From positions 1 to 52,119 of the forward strand of contig NZ_WTEX01000017.1 of the NCBI RefSeq assembly GCF_009795845.1: a stretch of 52,119 bases of DNA, in the 5' to 3' direction. The translations under genes and the position numbers were made by a program. Positions 31,710 through 40,094 of the stretch are shown in pieces; the first letter of the stretch is position 1; each line of letters begins with the position of its first letter. The stretch is from Gilliamella sp. Lep-s35 (GTDB lineage Bacteria; Pseudomonadota; Gammaproteobacteria; Enterobacterales; Orbaceae). The notes under the pieces were generated by a model. The model was not told the origin of the DNA, did no database searches, and saw nothing but the letters and a program-made list of their open reading frames with translations.

Positions 31710-32084
31710 TTATAATCCTTTAGGGTTTTCACCGTATTGGTTGCTACCTGGTGTTGAGTCCATGCATGCGAAAACCAATAAAACAATTGCACCAATAAAT
31801 GGAACCAAAGCAACTAATGCCCACCAACCAGATCTATCTGTATCATGTAAACGTCGTACTGTAACAGCCAAACTTGGAAGAAATAATGCTGCCCAAACAA
31901 CAAAACTAATAATATTTGTTACTGACACTAAAGAGGTACTAATTGAAACAAGGATCACGCTGACAATACTTAAAGCAATATTTAAAAGAAAACTGAAAAG
32001 CATAAACATCCAATACTCTTGACGGCGAGCTCGCCCATTAAAATTTGTATAATTTTGTTTAATACAACTAATAAACCAATTCAT
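31710..32084 (-). CDS. DUF805 family inner-membrane protein, copy 1
   Basis: A 124-residue YhaH/YhaI-like membrane protein. It opens with MNWFISCIKQNYTNFNGRAR, contains the DUF805 signature RRQEYWMF, then three membrane segments (about 28-50, 55-72, 88-108) with [17 protein letters not shown] between them, and ends [14 protein letters not shown]. Function unknown. It is the first of a tandem pair with 32467-32802; both carry the same N and C termini but the hydrophobic middles have diverged. Confidence 0.85.
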   Translation of the reverse strand: MNWFISCIKQNYTNFNGRARRQEYWMFMLFSFLLNIALSIVSVILVSISTSLVSVTNIISFVVWAALFLPSLAVTVRRLHDTDRSGWWALVALVPFIGAIVLLVFACMDSTPGSNQYGENPKGL

Positions 32085-32331
32085 CCTTATATATATCCTT
32101 TTTGATAAGTTTTGAAAAAATAATTTAGAGTTTGTTATTCTAATGAAAAAAAATCGAAAATAAAACTAATTTTTATCATTAAATTGAATATTTTTTATTT
32201 TTTATCAATTTTATATTGCCTATAAGGCTGTTGATTTCAGGTTTTCATAAAGTGATAACTAAGTTAGAATCATCGCTCAGTGGTTATTTATACTAGCTAA
32301 CAGATTATAGAAAATAACACTGAGGCCCTCC

Positions 32332-32511
32332 ATGAAAATAGTTGAAGTTAAACACCCCCTCGTCCGTCATAAAATTGGTTTAATGCGTGAACAAGATATT
32401 CGCACCAAAGAGTTTTGCGATTTTGATAGTGAAGTTGGTAGTTTGGTGACTAGGCTAATTAACAAACTACATCCCTTTAGGGTTTTCACCATATTGGTTA
32501 GGACCAGGAGT
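32332..32511 (+). pseudogene. upp: Truncated duplicate of the upp 5' end
   Basis: The first 36 or so codons match upp at 33020 ([20 protein letters not shown], then a drifting stretch to SEVGSL). After that the frame runs into the antisense of the second DUF805 gene and ends at 32512-32514. Drift in codons 20-33 (for example [10 protein letters not shown] for [10 protein letters not shown]) suggests no selection. The leader and hairpin of upp are duplicated with it, so a transcript may still be made, running antisense to the second DUF805 gene. Confidence 0.85.
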
Positions 32512-32802
32512 TGAATCGGTACACATAAGTTTTAATAGCGTATAAGGTGTTGCAGTCCAAAAGTACCAACCCGGTTTATCAACATCATGCAAACGGCGTA
32601 CTGTAACTGCGAAATTAGGAACAAATAAAGTCAATGTCAAGCTCAAAGTTAAAACGAGATTATTTTTCATCATATTATCAATAATTATCATCAAAATAAT
32701 TAGAACAATGTAGATCGAAGAGAACATCCAATATTCTTCACGGCAAGCTCGCCCATCAAAATTTGCATAATTTATTGTAATACAATCAATAAACCAATTC
32801 AT
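32467..32802 (-). CDS. DUF805 family inner-membrane protein, copy 2
   Basis: A 111-residue paralogue of the protein at 31710-32084. It keeps [44 protein letters not shown] and the C terminus [15 protein letters not shown]. The middle membrane segments are shorter and different. It arose with the truncated upp by tandem duplication of a unit of roughly 700 bp. Function unknown; it lies antisense to any transcript from the duplicated upp leader. Confidence 0.82.
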   Translation of the reverse strand: MNWFIDCITINYANFDGRACREEYWMFSSIYIVLIILMIIIDNMMKNNLVLTLSLTLTLFVPNFAVTVRRLHDVDKPGWYFWTATPYTLLKLMCTDSTPGPNQYGENPKGM

Positions 32803-32961
32803 TCCCTATCCCTTTTTATTTAATAACTGACAACGATTCTAATGAAAATAAAACGAAAATTAAACTGATTTTTATTGTTGATATTTTTACTAATATTTAC
32901 ACTGTCGATAACCTGTTGATTTCAGGTTTTCATAAAGTGGGTATCTGTGTTAGAATTACCT

Positions 32962-33010
32962 CTCAGTGGTTATTTATACCAACTAACAGATTATAGAAAA
33001 TAACACTGAG
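32962..33010 (+). promoter_or_regulatory. Leader hairpin of upp
   Basis: CTCAGTGGTTATTT (32962-32975) can pair with AAAATAACACTGAG (32997-33010) around a roughly 21-nt loop, ending 9 nt before the upp ATG and overlapping its ribosome-site region. The same arms are kept in the duplicate leader at 32276-32324. Such a position suits translational or attenuation control by pyrimidine status; the mechanism is inference. Confidence 0.5.
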
Positions 33011-33019
33011 GTTCCCTCC

Positions 33020-33646
33020 ATGAAAATAGTTGAAGTTAAACACCCCCTCGTCCGTCATAAAATTGGTTTAATGCGTGAACACGATATTAGCACCAAAGAC
33101 TTCCGCGATCTTGCCAGTGAAGTTGGTAGTTTATTAACTTATGAAGCAACGGCTGATCTCCCTACTGAAAAAGTAACCATAAATGGTTGGTGTGGGCCTG
33201 TTGAAGTTGAGCAAATTAAAGGTAAAAAAATTACGGTTGTGCCTATTTTGCGTGCAGGCTTAGGTATGATGGATGGTGTGCTTGAGCATATTCCAAGTGC
33301 GCGTATTAGTGTTGTGGGGTTTTATCGTAACGAAGAAACGTTAGAACCTGTTCCTTATTTCCAAAAACTAACCTCGGATATTGAAGAGCGAATGGCTTTA
33401 GTTGTTGATCCAATGTTAGCAACAGGTGGGTCCATGGTGGCAACCATTGATTTGCTTAAAAAAGCTGGCTGTAAAAATATTAAAGTATTAGTGTTAGTGG
33501 CAGCGCCAGAAGGTATCAAGGTATTAGAAAAAGCGCACCCTGACGTTGAACTTTATACCGCATCGATTGATGAAAGATTGAACGAAAAAGGTTATATATT
33601 GCCAGGACTTGGCGATGCTGGGGACAAAATCTTCGGCACAAAATAA
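33020..33646 (+). CDS. upp: Uracil phosphoribosyltransferase
   Basis: Salvages uracil with PRPP to UMP. It has 208 residues, equal to E. coli. The PRPP-binding loop [12 protein letters not shown] is near 131-142, [18 protein letters not shown] near 69-86 and [17 protein letters not shown] at the C terminus. A hairpin terminator separates it from the uracil permease gene uraA; the two are otherwise the standard pair. Its 5' end and leader were copied upstream. Confidence 0.98.
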   Translation: MKIVEVKHPLVRHKIGLMREHDISTKDFRDLASEVGSLLTYEATADLPTEKVTINGWCGPVEVEQIKGKKITVVPILRAGLGMMDGVLEHIPSARISVVGFYRNEETLEPVPYFQKLTSDIEERMALVVDPMLATGGSMVATIDLLKKAGCKNIKVLVLVAAPEGIKVLEKAHPDVELYTASIDERLNEKGYILPGLGDAGDKIFGTK

Positions 33647-33661
33647 AATCTCAATTTTTAG

Positions 33662-33682
33662 ACCGGTTTATCCGGTTTTTTT
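33662..33682 (+). terminator. Terminator/attenuator between upp and uraA
   Basis: ACCGG (33662-33666), loop TTTAT, CCGGT (33672-33676), then a run of T. The short stem may allow read-through into uraA. Confidence 0.6.
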
Positions 33683-33739
33683 ATGCTTGTAAATCAAGCA
33701 AGTTAGATAACAAACTTAGTTAAGTAAGAGAGGCGAGAT

Positions 33740-35008
33740 GTGAGCGATATCACAACAAATAAAACAAAAAATATAACATCACAGCATAAGCATTCATGGC
33801 AAGATATTTTTACTGGCGCACAGATGTTATTTGTCGCCTTTGGGGCTTTGGTATTAGTTCCTCTTTTAACAGGATTAAACCCAAATGTAGCTCTTTTTAC
33901 TGCTGGTGTTGGTACGTTGTTATTTCAATTGACAACCAAAGGTAAAGTTCCTGTATTTTTAGCGTCATCGTTTGCTTTTATTGCCCCTATCTCATTTGGT
34001 GTTGCACAATGGGGCATTCCTGCCACTTTAGGCGGTTTAGTGGCTGCGGGTTTTGTTTTTATGTTTTTTGCTTTTTTAGTAAAAATCAATGGTAGCCATG
34101 TTATTGACCGTATATTACCACCAGTTGTAACTGGTCCAATTATTATGGTTATTGGTTTATCACTTGCACCTGTTGCGGTAGGAATGGCAATGGGTAAAGA
34201 CATTAAGATGCCAGTCGAAAATTATAAATTGATTATAATATCAATGGTTTCACTATTAACGACTTTAATTGTGGCAATTTGGGCAAAAGGATTTCTAAAA
34301 TTATTACCTATTATTTCAGGTATTGTGGTGGGATATATATTGTCTTGTTTATTTGGCATTGTCGATTTTCAACCTGTTATTAATGCGCCATGGTTTAAAG
34401 TGCCTGATTTCACGTTTCCTGAGTTTCATTGGCAAGCAATTTTATATATGATTCCAATTGTTATTGCACCAACCATTGAACATGTTGGTGATATTATGGC
34501 GATTGGTTCGGTAACGGGTAAAGATTATACTCGTGATCCTGGTTTGCAACGCACATTATTAGGTGATGGGCTTGCAACTTCGGCTGCTGGTCTTTTTGGT
34601 GGACCGCCTTGTATTACTTATGCTGAAGTGATTGGCGCTGTAACCTTAACCCGAAATTTTAAAACGCGAGTAATGACATGGGCTGCTGTTTGGGCTATTT
34701 TAATGTCTTTTGTCGGTAAGATTGGTGCATTTTTAAGTTCAATTCCAACGGTGGTTATGGGCGGTATTATGGTGTTGCTATTTGGCTCTATTGCATCAGT
34801 AGGTATTAATATTTTAATCAAACATAAAGTCGATCTGTCTGTATCACGTAATATGTGTATTGTTTCATTGGTTTTGGTGTTTGGTATTGGTGGCATGATT
34901 TTTGACTTTGGATCATATGCATTACAAGGTATAAGCTTATGTGGAATTTTAGCCATCGTGTTAAATCTGATCCTACCTAATCAAGAAAAGTCGACAGATA
35001 CTTATTAA
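33740..35008 (+). CDS. uraA: Uracil:proton symporter
   Basis: NCS2-family inner-membrane transporter importing uracil for Upp. It has 422 residues (E. coli 429) and 14 predicted membrane segments. Signatures include the segment APTIEHVGDIMAIGSVTG (catalytic Glu in TIEHVGD near 254) and GGPPCITYAEVIGAVTLT. The start is GTG at 33740 behind GAGAGGCGAG; the ATG two bases earlier is out of frame. hda, its E. coli neighbour, is instead at 14 kb. Confidence 0.97.
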   Translation: MSDITTNKTKNITSQHKHSWQDIFTGAQMLFVAFGALVLVPLLTGLNPNVALFTAGVGTLLFQLTTKGKVPVFLASSFAFIAPISFGVAQWGIPATLGGLVAAGFVFMFFAFLVKINGSHVIDRILPPVVTGPIIMVIGLSLAPVAVGMAMGKDIKMPVENYKLIIISMVSLLTTLIVAIWAKGFLKLLPIISGIVVGYILSCLFGIVDFQPVINAPWFKVPDFTFPEFHWQAILYMIPIVIAPTIEHVGDIMAIGSVTGKDYTRDPGLQRTLLGDGLATSAAGLFGGPPCITYAEVIGAVTLTRNFKTRVMTWAAVWAILMSFVGKIGAFLSSIPTVVMGGIMVLLFGSIASVGINILIKHKVDLSVSRNMCIVSLVLVFGIGGMIFDFGSYALQGISLCGILAIVLNLILPNQEKSTDTY

Positions 35009-35048
35009 ATTCCCCATATATCGTTGGTTATCTTTATCGCCAACGATA

Positions 35049-35160
35049 TTTATAATATCAGCCCATATCTTGTTTGTGATAAGACATTAATTTTGTTTTT
35101 TTATGGATATTTATTACATTGTTTTTCAAATTACTGTAAACAACGCGAGGGATTTCTACA
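35049..35160 (-). repeat. 112-bp inverted repeat, right copy
   Basis: Reverse complement of the element at 31214-31324 with about seven differences. It lies 40 bp after the uraA stop. No transposase sequence adjoins this copy. Confidence 0.85.
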
Positions 35161-35453
35161 ACTAAGTGATTGGCAAGCTTGCTGATATAAGATACCTCAT
35201 AATCCACTGATTATTGTTTGAATTCGATACTAAATTTTGACCATGATGATATTGGTCTCCTATGATTTTTGTTTCTATCATGGAGGTGACTTCCGTCCAC
35301 TTTTTTGGTGAGGATTAGTTTTTCAATATATAACACACGTTATCATTCCCCCTTATATAAAAATAATTCTTATCTTACTTGTTTTATGGTGATATTTTGT
35401 TTTAATAGATAAAAATATCGTTTTATATAACCTTTACTTATTGGAAATAAATT
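35161..35453. other. asd upstream region
   Basis: A non-coding leader of about 290 bp. A stem can form between TCCTATGAT (about 35261-35269) and ATCATGGA (about 35277-35284), followed by further short stems. I see no match to the lysine riboswitch. The asd promoter and any lysine-linked control should be here. Confidence 0.4.
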
Positions 35454-36557
35454 ATGAAAAATGTTGGTTTTGTCGGTTGGCGTGGAATGGTGGGGTCTGT
35501 GCTTATGCAACGTATGGTTGAAGAGCATGATTTTGATTATATCAATCCTGTTTTCTTTTCTACTTCTCAAGCTGGTCAAGCAGCCCCAACTTTTGGTGGA
35601 AAAACAGGTATATTACAAAGCGCAGATAATATTGATGCTTTAAAAGCATTAGATATTATTGTTACTTGCCAAGGTGGTGATTATACCTCAGAGATTTACG
35701 CAAAATTACGCGCAACAGGTTGGCAGGGTTATTGGATTGATGCAGCTTCAACGTTACGCATGGAAGATGGTGCAATTATTGTTCTTGATCCTGTAAACAA
35801 AGCTAATATTCATGCTGCTTTAGATGGCGGTATTAAAACTTTTGTAGGCGGTAACTGTACGGTTAGTTTGATGTTAATGTCATTAGGTGGGTTATTTGCT
35901 GAAAATCTTATAGATTGGGTTTCTGTTTCCACTTATCAAGCGGCATCTGGTGGTGGTGCTCGCCATATGCGTGAGCTATTAACTCAAATGGGTATGCTAA
36001 ATGCCGAAGTAGCAAAAGAGCTACAAGATCCGCATTCCTCTATTTTGGATATTGAGCGTAAAGTGACACAAAAAATGCGTGATGGTAGTTTACCTACAGA
36101 TAATTTTGGTGTCCCACTTGCTGGAAGTTTAATTCCTTGGATCGATAAAGCGCTAGATAATGGACAAAGTAAAGAAGAGTGGAAAGGGCAAGCCGAAACC
36201 AATAAAATTTTGGGAACAAGTCAGATTATTCCTGTTGATGGACTTTGTATTCGTATTGGAGCTTTGCGTTGTCATAGTCAATCGTTTACGATTAAATTGA
36301 AAAAAGATATTAGTGTGCCAGAAATTGAAAAGCTTCTTGCTGCGCACAATGATTGGGTAAAAGTCGTTCCTAATGATCGTGAAATTTCAATGCGAGAATT
36401 AACTCCTGCAGCGGTTACAGGTACGTTAACCACACCTGTTGGGCGTTTACGTAAATTGAATATGGGTAAAGATTATTTGTCTGCTTTTACTGTAGGTGAC
36501 CAACTATTATGGGGTGCTGCAGAACCACTGCGTAGAATGTTACGCATTTTAGCTTAA
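35454..36557 (+). CDS. asd: Aspartate-semialdehyde dehydrogenase
   Basis: Reduces aspartyl phosphate to aspartate semialdehyde, the branch point to lysine, meso-DAP, threonine and methionine. It has 367 residues, equal to E. coli. The NADP motif [17 protein letters not shown] begins at 5; the catalytic Cys is in GGNCTVSLM near 135; [12 protein letters not shown] and the C-terminal [13 protein letters not shown] are typical. It stands alone between its leader and a bidirectional terminator. Confidence 0.98.
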   Translation: MKNVGFVGWRGMVGSVLMQRMVEEHDFDYINPVFFSTSQAGQAAPTFGGKTGILQSADNIDALKALDIIVTCQGGDYTSEIYAKLRATGWQGYWIDAASTLRMEDGAIIVLDPVNKANIHAALDGGIKTFVGGNCTVSLMLMSLGGLFAENLIDWVSVSTYQAASGGGARHMRELLTQMGMLNAEVAKELQDPHSSILDIERKVTQKMRDGSLPTDNFGVPLAGSLIPWIDKALDNGQSKEEWKGQAETNKILGTSQIIPVDGLCIRIGALRCHSQSFTIKLKKDISVPEIEKLLAAHNDWVKVVPNDREISMRELTPAAVTGTLTTPVGRLRKLNMGKDYLSAFTVGDQLLWGAAEPLRRMLRILA

Positions 36558-36587
36558 TTTGTCGTAGCTCAAACTTAATTAAAAAAG

Positions 36588-36607
36588 CCCGAATTATCGG
36601 GTTTTTT
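36588..36607. terminator. Bidirectional terminator between asd and nagC
   Basis: CCCGA (36588-36592), loop ATTA, TCGGG (36597-36601), preceded by A-run and followed by T-run, so it works for both converging genes. Confidence 0.85.
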
Positions 36608-36624
36608 ATATATGGTAAAGTATA

Positions 36625-37851
36625 CTATAGATTCTCTTCAAGTAATGTCATCAGTAGTGAACCATTAAATAAAGCTTGTTGCACTAATGCAAATGCACCA
36701 ATTGCCGACCTATCATCTAGCGGTGAGCAAGTAATGGTAAGATTTTTGCGTAGTTCTTCTAGACTTTGTGCATTTAGCGCACTATTTACTGCATTTAGTA
36801 AGATTTCGGGTGATTTAGTTATTTCACCAGCTAATACGATGCGTTGAGGATTGAAAATATTAACCATAATAGCAACCGCTCTGCCAAGATTTTCACCCGC
36901 ATCTTTGACAAGTTTGATGGCAAGTTCATCGCCTTGATTAGCATATTGACAGATATGATTGATATCGCATTGCTCGGCAGTAAGTTTTGAAATATAACCT
37001 TGTTCAATCATCTGTTTAGCACGGTGTTCAATAGCTTTATTAACGACACGATTTTCTAAGCAACCGAAGTTACCACAATGACAACGTTCACCTAATGCAT
37101 CTACTTGAATATGCCCTACTTCACAAGCGCTTTGATTGTGATTTGTTAATAATTGCTGATTAACAATAACACCAGAACCTACTCCCCGATGAACACGAAT
37201 TAATATAGAATCATCGACATTTTGGGTTGATCCAAAATAACTTTCAGCTAATGCTAAGCTTTGAATATCATTCCCAACAAAAATGGAAACATTAAAGTGT
37301 TTTTGTAGTATGTCGGCTAAAGCCCATTCTTTTACTTGAATATGTGGCGTATAACGGATAATACCATTGACTGAATCAATTAATCCCGGTAATACAATCG
37401 ATATCGCGACTAAACATTTTATTTTCTTGCTATTTTCTTGAATAAAATCTTTAATTAATTCAATTAAATAGTCTTGTACCTGTTGCTCGGTAAAGTTAGT
37501 AAGCGGATATCTTTTTGATACTAAACATTTTGCACCTAAATCAAATAGCTCTATTGTGACATGTGAACGGCTTAATTGCACCGCAATGGCTTGATATTGT
37601 CCATATTTTGCTTCAATTGAAACCGCAGGGCGCCCGCCTGTTGATTGCTGAGCATCGACCTCTTTAATTAGTTTATTTTTAATCAGTTGGCGAGTTATTT
37701 TGGTAATACTTGCTGGAGCCAATTGGCTAATTTCAGCCAATTGAATACGAGAAAGTGGTGCTTGCTGAACAATTAAGCGATAAATCATTGCATAATTTAG
37801 TTGTTTAATTAATTCAGCATTACCCACTAAGTTCAGATAATTAAATGTCAT
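36625..37851 (-). CDS. nagC: N-acetylglucosamine repressor NagC (ROK family)
   Basis: Represses the nag genes and is released by GlcNAc-6-phosphate. From ATG 37851 it has 408 residues (E. coli 406). An N-terminal winged HTH (SRIQLAEISQLAPASITKITRQL, quoted in part) is followed by a ROK domain with the zinc motif GHIQVDALGERCHCGNFGC. A TTG eight codons upstream is possible but the E. coli alignment favours the ATG. It is last in the nagB-nagA-nagC operon, 13-36 bp after nagA. Confidence 0.95.
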   Translation of the reverse strand: MTFNYLNLVGNAELIKQLNYAMIYRLIVQQAPLSRIQLAEISQLAPASITKITRQLIKNKLIKEVDAQQSTGGRPAVSIEAKYGQYQAIAVQLSRSHVTIELFDLGAKCLVSKRYPLTNFTEQQVQDYLIELIKDFIQENSKKIKCLVAISIVLPGLIDSVNGIIRYTPHIQVKEWALADILQKHFNVSIFVGNDIQSLALAESYFGSTQNVDDSILIRVHRGVGSGVIVNQQLLTNHNQSACEVGHIQVDALGERCHCGNFGCLENRVVNKAIEHRAKQMIEQGYISKLTAEQCDINHICQYANQGDELAIKLVKDAGENLGRAVAIMVNIFNPQRIVLAGEITKSPEILLNAVNSALNAQSLEELRKNLTITCSPLDDRSAIGAFALVQQALFNGSLLMTLLEENL

Positions 37852-37887
37852 ATATTGCTCAATATTCTTAATCAATTATCTGATATT

Positions 37888-39030
37888 TTAGCGACTCATC
37901 TCTCCGTTAACAACCGTTTTAGCGATTGAAAAATCACGATTAAAAATAACAAGATTTGCAATTTTTCCTTCACTAATACTGCCAAGCTCTTTATCCACAC
38001 CGATTGCTTTAGCAGGGTAAAGTGTTGCCATTCTTAATGCTTCATCTAAGGCAATACCAACATATTCAACTGCGTTTTTTACCGCTTCAATCATGGTTAA
38101 TGATGAACCACCCAATGTGCCATTTTCATCAACACAACGACCATCTTTATAATAAATGGTTTTACCTGCAAATACGCCTGATTCTAAATTAGAAGCAGCA
38201 AGCAGCATCGCATCAGTAATTAAAATTAAGTGATCTTGTTTGATTTTATGACTATTGCGAATATTTGCCCAACTAACATGTTGACCATCGGCAATGATAC
38301 CAACATAAACTTCTGGTTCATCATAAATTGCGCCAACTACACCAGGTTCTCGCCCTGAAATATAAGGCATAGCATTAAATAGATGCGTTCCTAAACGAAT
38401 GCCATCATTAAAGCCACGACGGCAGTCATCATAATGACCATTTGAATGACCAACCGAAACATGAATGCCTGCATTAACTAATTGCTTGATGAAATGGCTT
38501 TCAACTCTTTCTGGAGCTAACGTAATGATTTTAATTACATCAGCATTTTCACAAAGGAAATCAATCATTTCTTGTGACGGCTGTCGAATAATATTTTCGT
38601 CATGAATTCCTTTTTTTTCAGGGCTGATATAAGGTCCTTCAAGATGCAACCCAAGTGCTTGATTAGGATGCGTAGCTAAGTATTCACGCATCACTTTAAC
38701 TGCCTTTATCATAAATTCATCAGTTGATGTAATTAACGTAGGTAAATAGCTAGTGCAACCAGAAATAAGGTTTGTGGCCTGCATGGATTGTAATGTTTCA
38801 ACGCTCAATGCATCAAGCGTTTCATTAAATTGCACACCACCGCAACCATTAACTTGGATATCAATAAATCCTGGCGCCACAATTGCACCTTGTAGATTTT
38901 CAATTTTGATATCTGTAGGTAATTGGTTTTGTTTACAGACTTTTGTAATTTTATCACCATCAATAATAACAGCGTGGTTATCAAGGATCTCATAACCTGT
39001 ATAAAGACGGCAATTTGTTAATGCATACAT
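37888..39030 (-). CDS. nagA: N-acetylglucosamine-6-phosphate deacetylase
   Basis: Metal-dependent amidohydrolase yielding GlcN-6-P and acetate from GlcNAc-6-P, from dietary or recycled wall sugars. It has 380 residues (E. coli 382). Motifs: [30 protein letters not shown] (metal Glu), [25 protein letters not shown] and ITDAM with the catalytic Asp. It is 11 bp after nagB. Confidence 0.98.
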   Translation of the reverse strand: MYALTNCRLYTGYEILDNHAVIIDGDKITKVCKQNQLPTDIKIENLQGAIVAPGFIDIQVNGCGGVQFNETLDALSVETLQSMQATNLISGCTSYLPTLITSTDEFMIKAVKVMREYLATHPNQALGLHLEGPYISPEKKGIHDENIIRQPSQEMIDFLCENADVIKIITLAPERVESHFIKQLVNAGIHVSVGHSNGHYDDCRRGFNDGIRLGTHLFNAMPYISGREPGVVGAIYDEPEVYVGIIADGQHVSWANIRNSHKIKQDHLILITDAMLLAASNLESGVFAGKTIYYKDGRCVDENGTLGGSSLTMIEAVKNAVEYVGIALDEALRMATLYPAKAIGVDKELGSISEGKIANLVIFNRDFSIAKTVVNGEMSR

Positions 39031-39041
39031 TGATTTATCCT

Positions 39042-39848
39042 TTATAAAATGGTCACTTTAAGATTATTCGCTTCCATTTGTTTAAAATATTTTAGCGTTT
39101 TTACTTTAAGATCATCAGTACTTGGTTCATCACAAACAATAATTGATGCAGGATGCATTTGTAGAGCACTGACAGTCCAAAGGTGATTAACGGCTCCTTC
39201 AACACCAGCTTGTAATGCTAAACTTTTGTTATGGCCACAAACTAATAAAATAACTTCCTGAGCATCCATTAAAGTTGCAACACCAATGGTTAACGCATGT
39301 TTTGGTACTTGATTCACGTCATTATTAAAAAAGCGAGAATTAGCAATGCATGTATCTTCTGTTAATGTCTTGATGCGTGTGCGCGAACAAAGTGAAGATC
39401 CTGGTTCATTAAAAGCGATATGCCCATCTTGACCTACACCCCCAACAAAAATATTAATTTTACCGTAAGCTTTGATCTTTGCTTCATATTGACGGCACTC
39501 TTGATCAATATCTGGCGCATTACCATTTAATATATGGATATTGTTCTTATCAATATCAATATGATTGAAAAAATTTTCGTACATAAATGTGTGGTAACTT
39601 TGAGGATGCTCCTCTGGAATACCAACATATTCATCCATATTAAAGGTTACAACATGTTTAAAGCTGACGTTACCTGCTTTATATTGTTTAATCAATTGTT
39701 GATACATAACTAATGGTGAACTACCTGTTGGCAGCCCCAATAAAAATGGACGATCTGCAGTAGGTTTAAACTCATTAATTTTATTAACAATGCGCTGTGC
39801 AACCCAGGCACCGACTTCTTGTGCGTTTTCTAAAGGAATAAGTCTCAT
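39042..39848 (-). CDS. nagB: Glucosamine-6-phosphate deaminase
   Basis: Converts GlcN-6-P to fructose-6-P and ammonia. It has 268 residues (E. coli 266). [10 protein letters not shown] is the phosphate loop, [10 protein letters not shown] carries the catalytic Asp, and [17 protein letters not shown] carries the active-site His. First gene of the nagBAC operon, divergent from nagE across a 246-bp control region. Confidence 0.98.
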   Translation of the reverse strand: MRLIPLENAQEVGAWVAQRIVNKINEFKPTADRPFLLGLPTGSSPLVMYQQLIKQYKAGNVSFKHVVTFNMDEYVGIPEEHPQSYHTFMYENFFNHIDIDKNNIHILNGNAPDIDQECRQYEAKIKAYGKINIFVGGVGQDGHIAFNEPGSSLCSRTRIKTLTEDTCIANSRFFNNDVNQVPKHALTIGVATLMDAQEVILLVCGHNKSLALQAGVEGAVNHLWTVSALQMHPASIIVCDEPSTDDLKVKTLKYFKQMEANNLKVTIL

Positions 39849-39945
39849 GTGTTGTTACCTCTTGTAATATAATTAAAAACTTTTTTCTTGAAATAAAATA
39901 TGTTGTCTTTATTTTACTATATTAAACTAATTAATCAAAAAAAAT

Positions 39946-39961
39946 GGTGATTTAAATCACA
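39946..39961. promoter_or_regulatory. CRP-cAMP site between nagB and nagE
   Basis: GTGATTTAAATCAC (39947-39960) is a perfect palindrome matching the TGTGA-N6-TCACA CRP pattern except one outer base. It is central in the divergent control region, like the CRP site of E. coli nagE-nagB. Confidence 0.7.
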
Positions 39962-39971
39962 AAAAAAGAAT

Positions 39972-39992
39972 AATTAATTTGCGAAGTAAAAT
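39972..39992. promoter_or_regulatory. Candidate NagC operator
   Basis: The minus strand reads ATTTTACTTCGCAAATTAAT, an AT-rich partial palindrome with a TTCG centre as in NagC sites. A second candidate with AAATAAA/TTTATTT arms lies about 39890-39915. Both are between the nagB and nagE starts, where NagC loops DNA in E. coli. Confidence 0.4.
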
Positions 39993-40094
39993 AAATAATA
40001 TAGAGTGAAATAATAATACTTAATTATCATCGCTTAAAGATGTAAAATTTTATTACTTTTTATGTACCCCTAATAACTATATGAGGTTAAACTT

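Noticed and set aside
31663-32022. 119-codon plus-strand frame over DUF805 copy 1
   Set aside because: It is the antisense of a protein with clear DUF805 motifs; no independent evidence of coding.
34618-34956. 112-codon minus-strand frame inside uraA
   Set aside because: Pro/Ile/Thr-rich shadow of a membrane-protein gene; no start signal.
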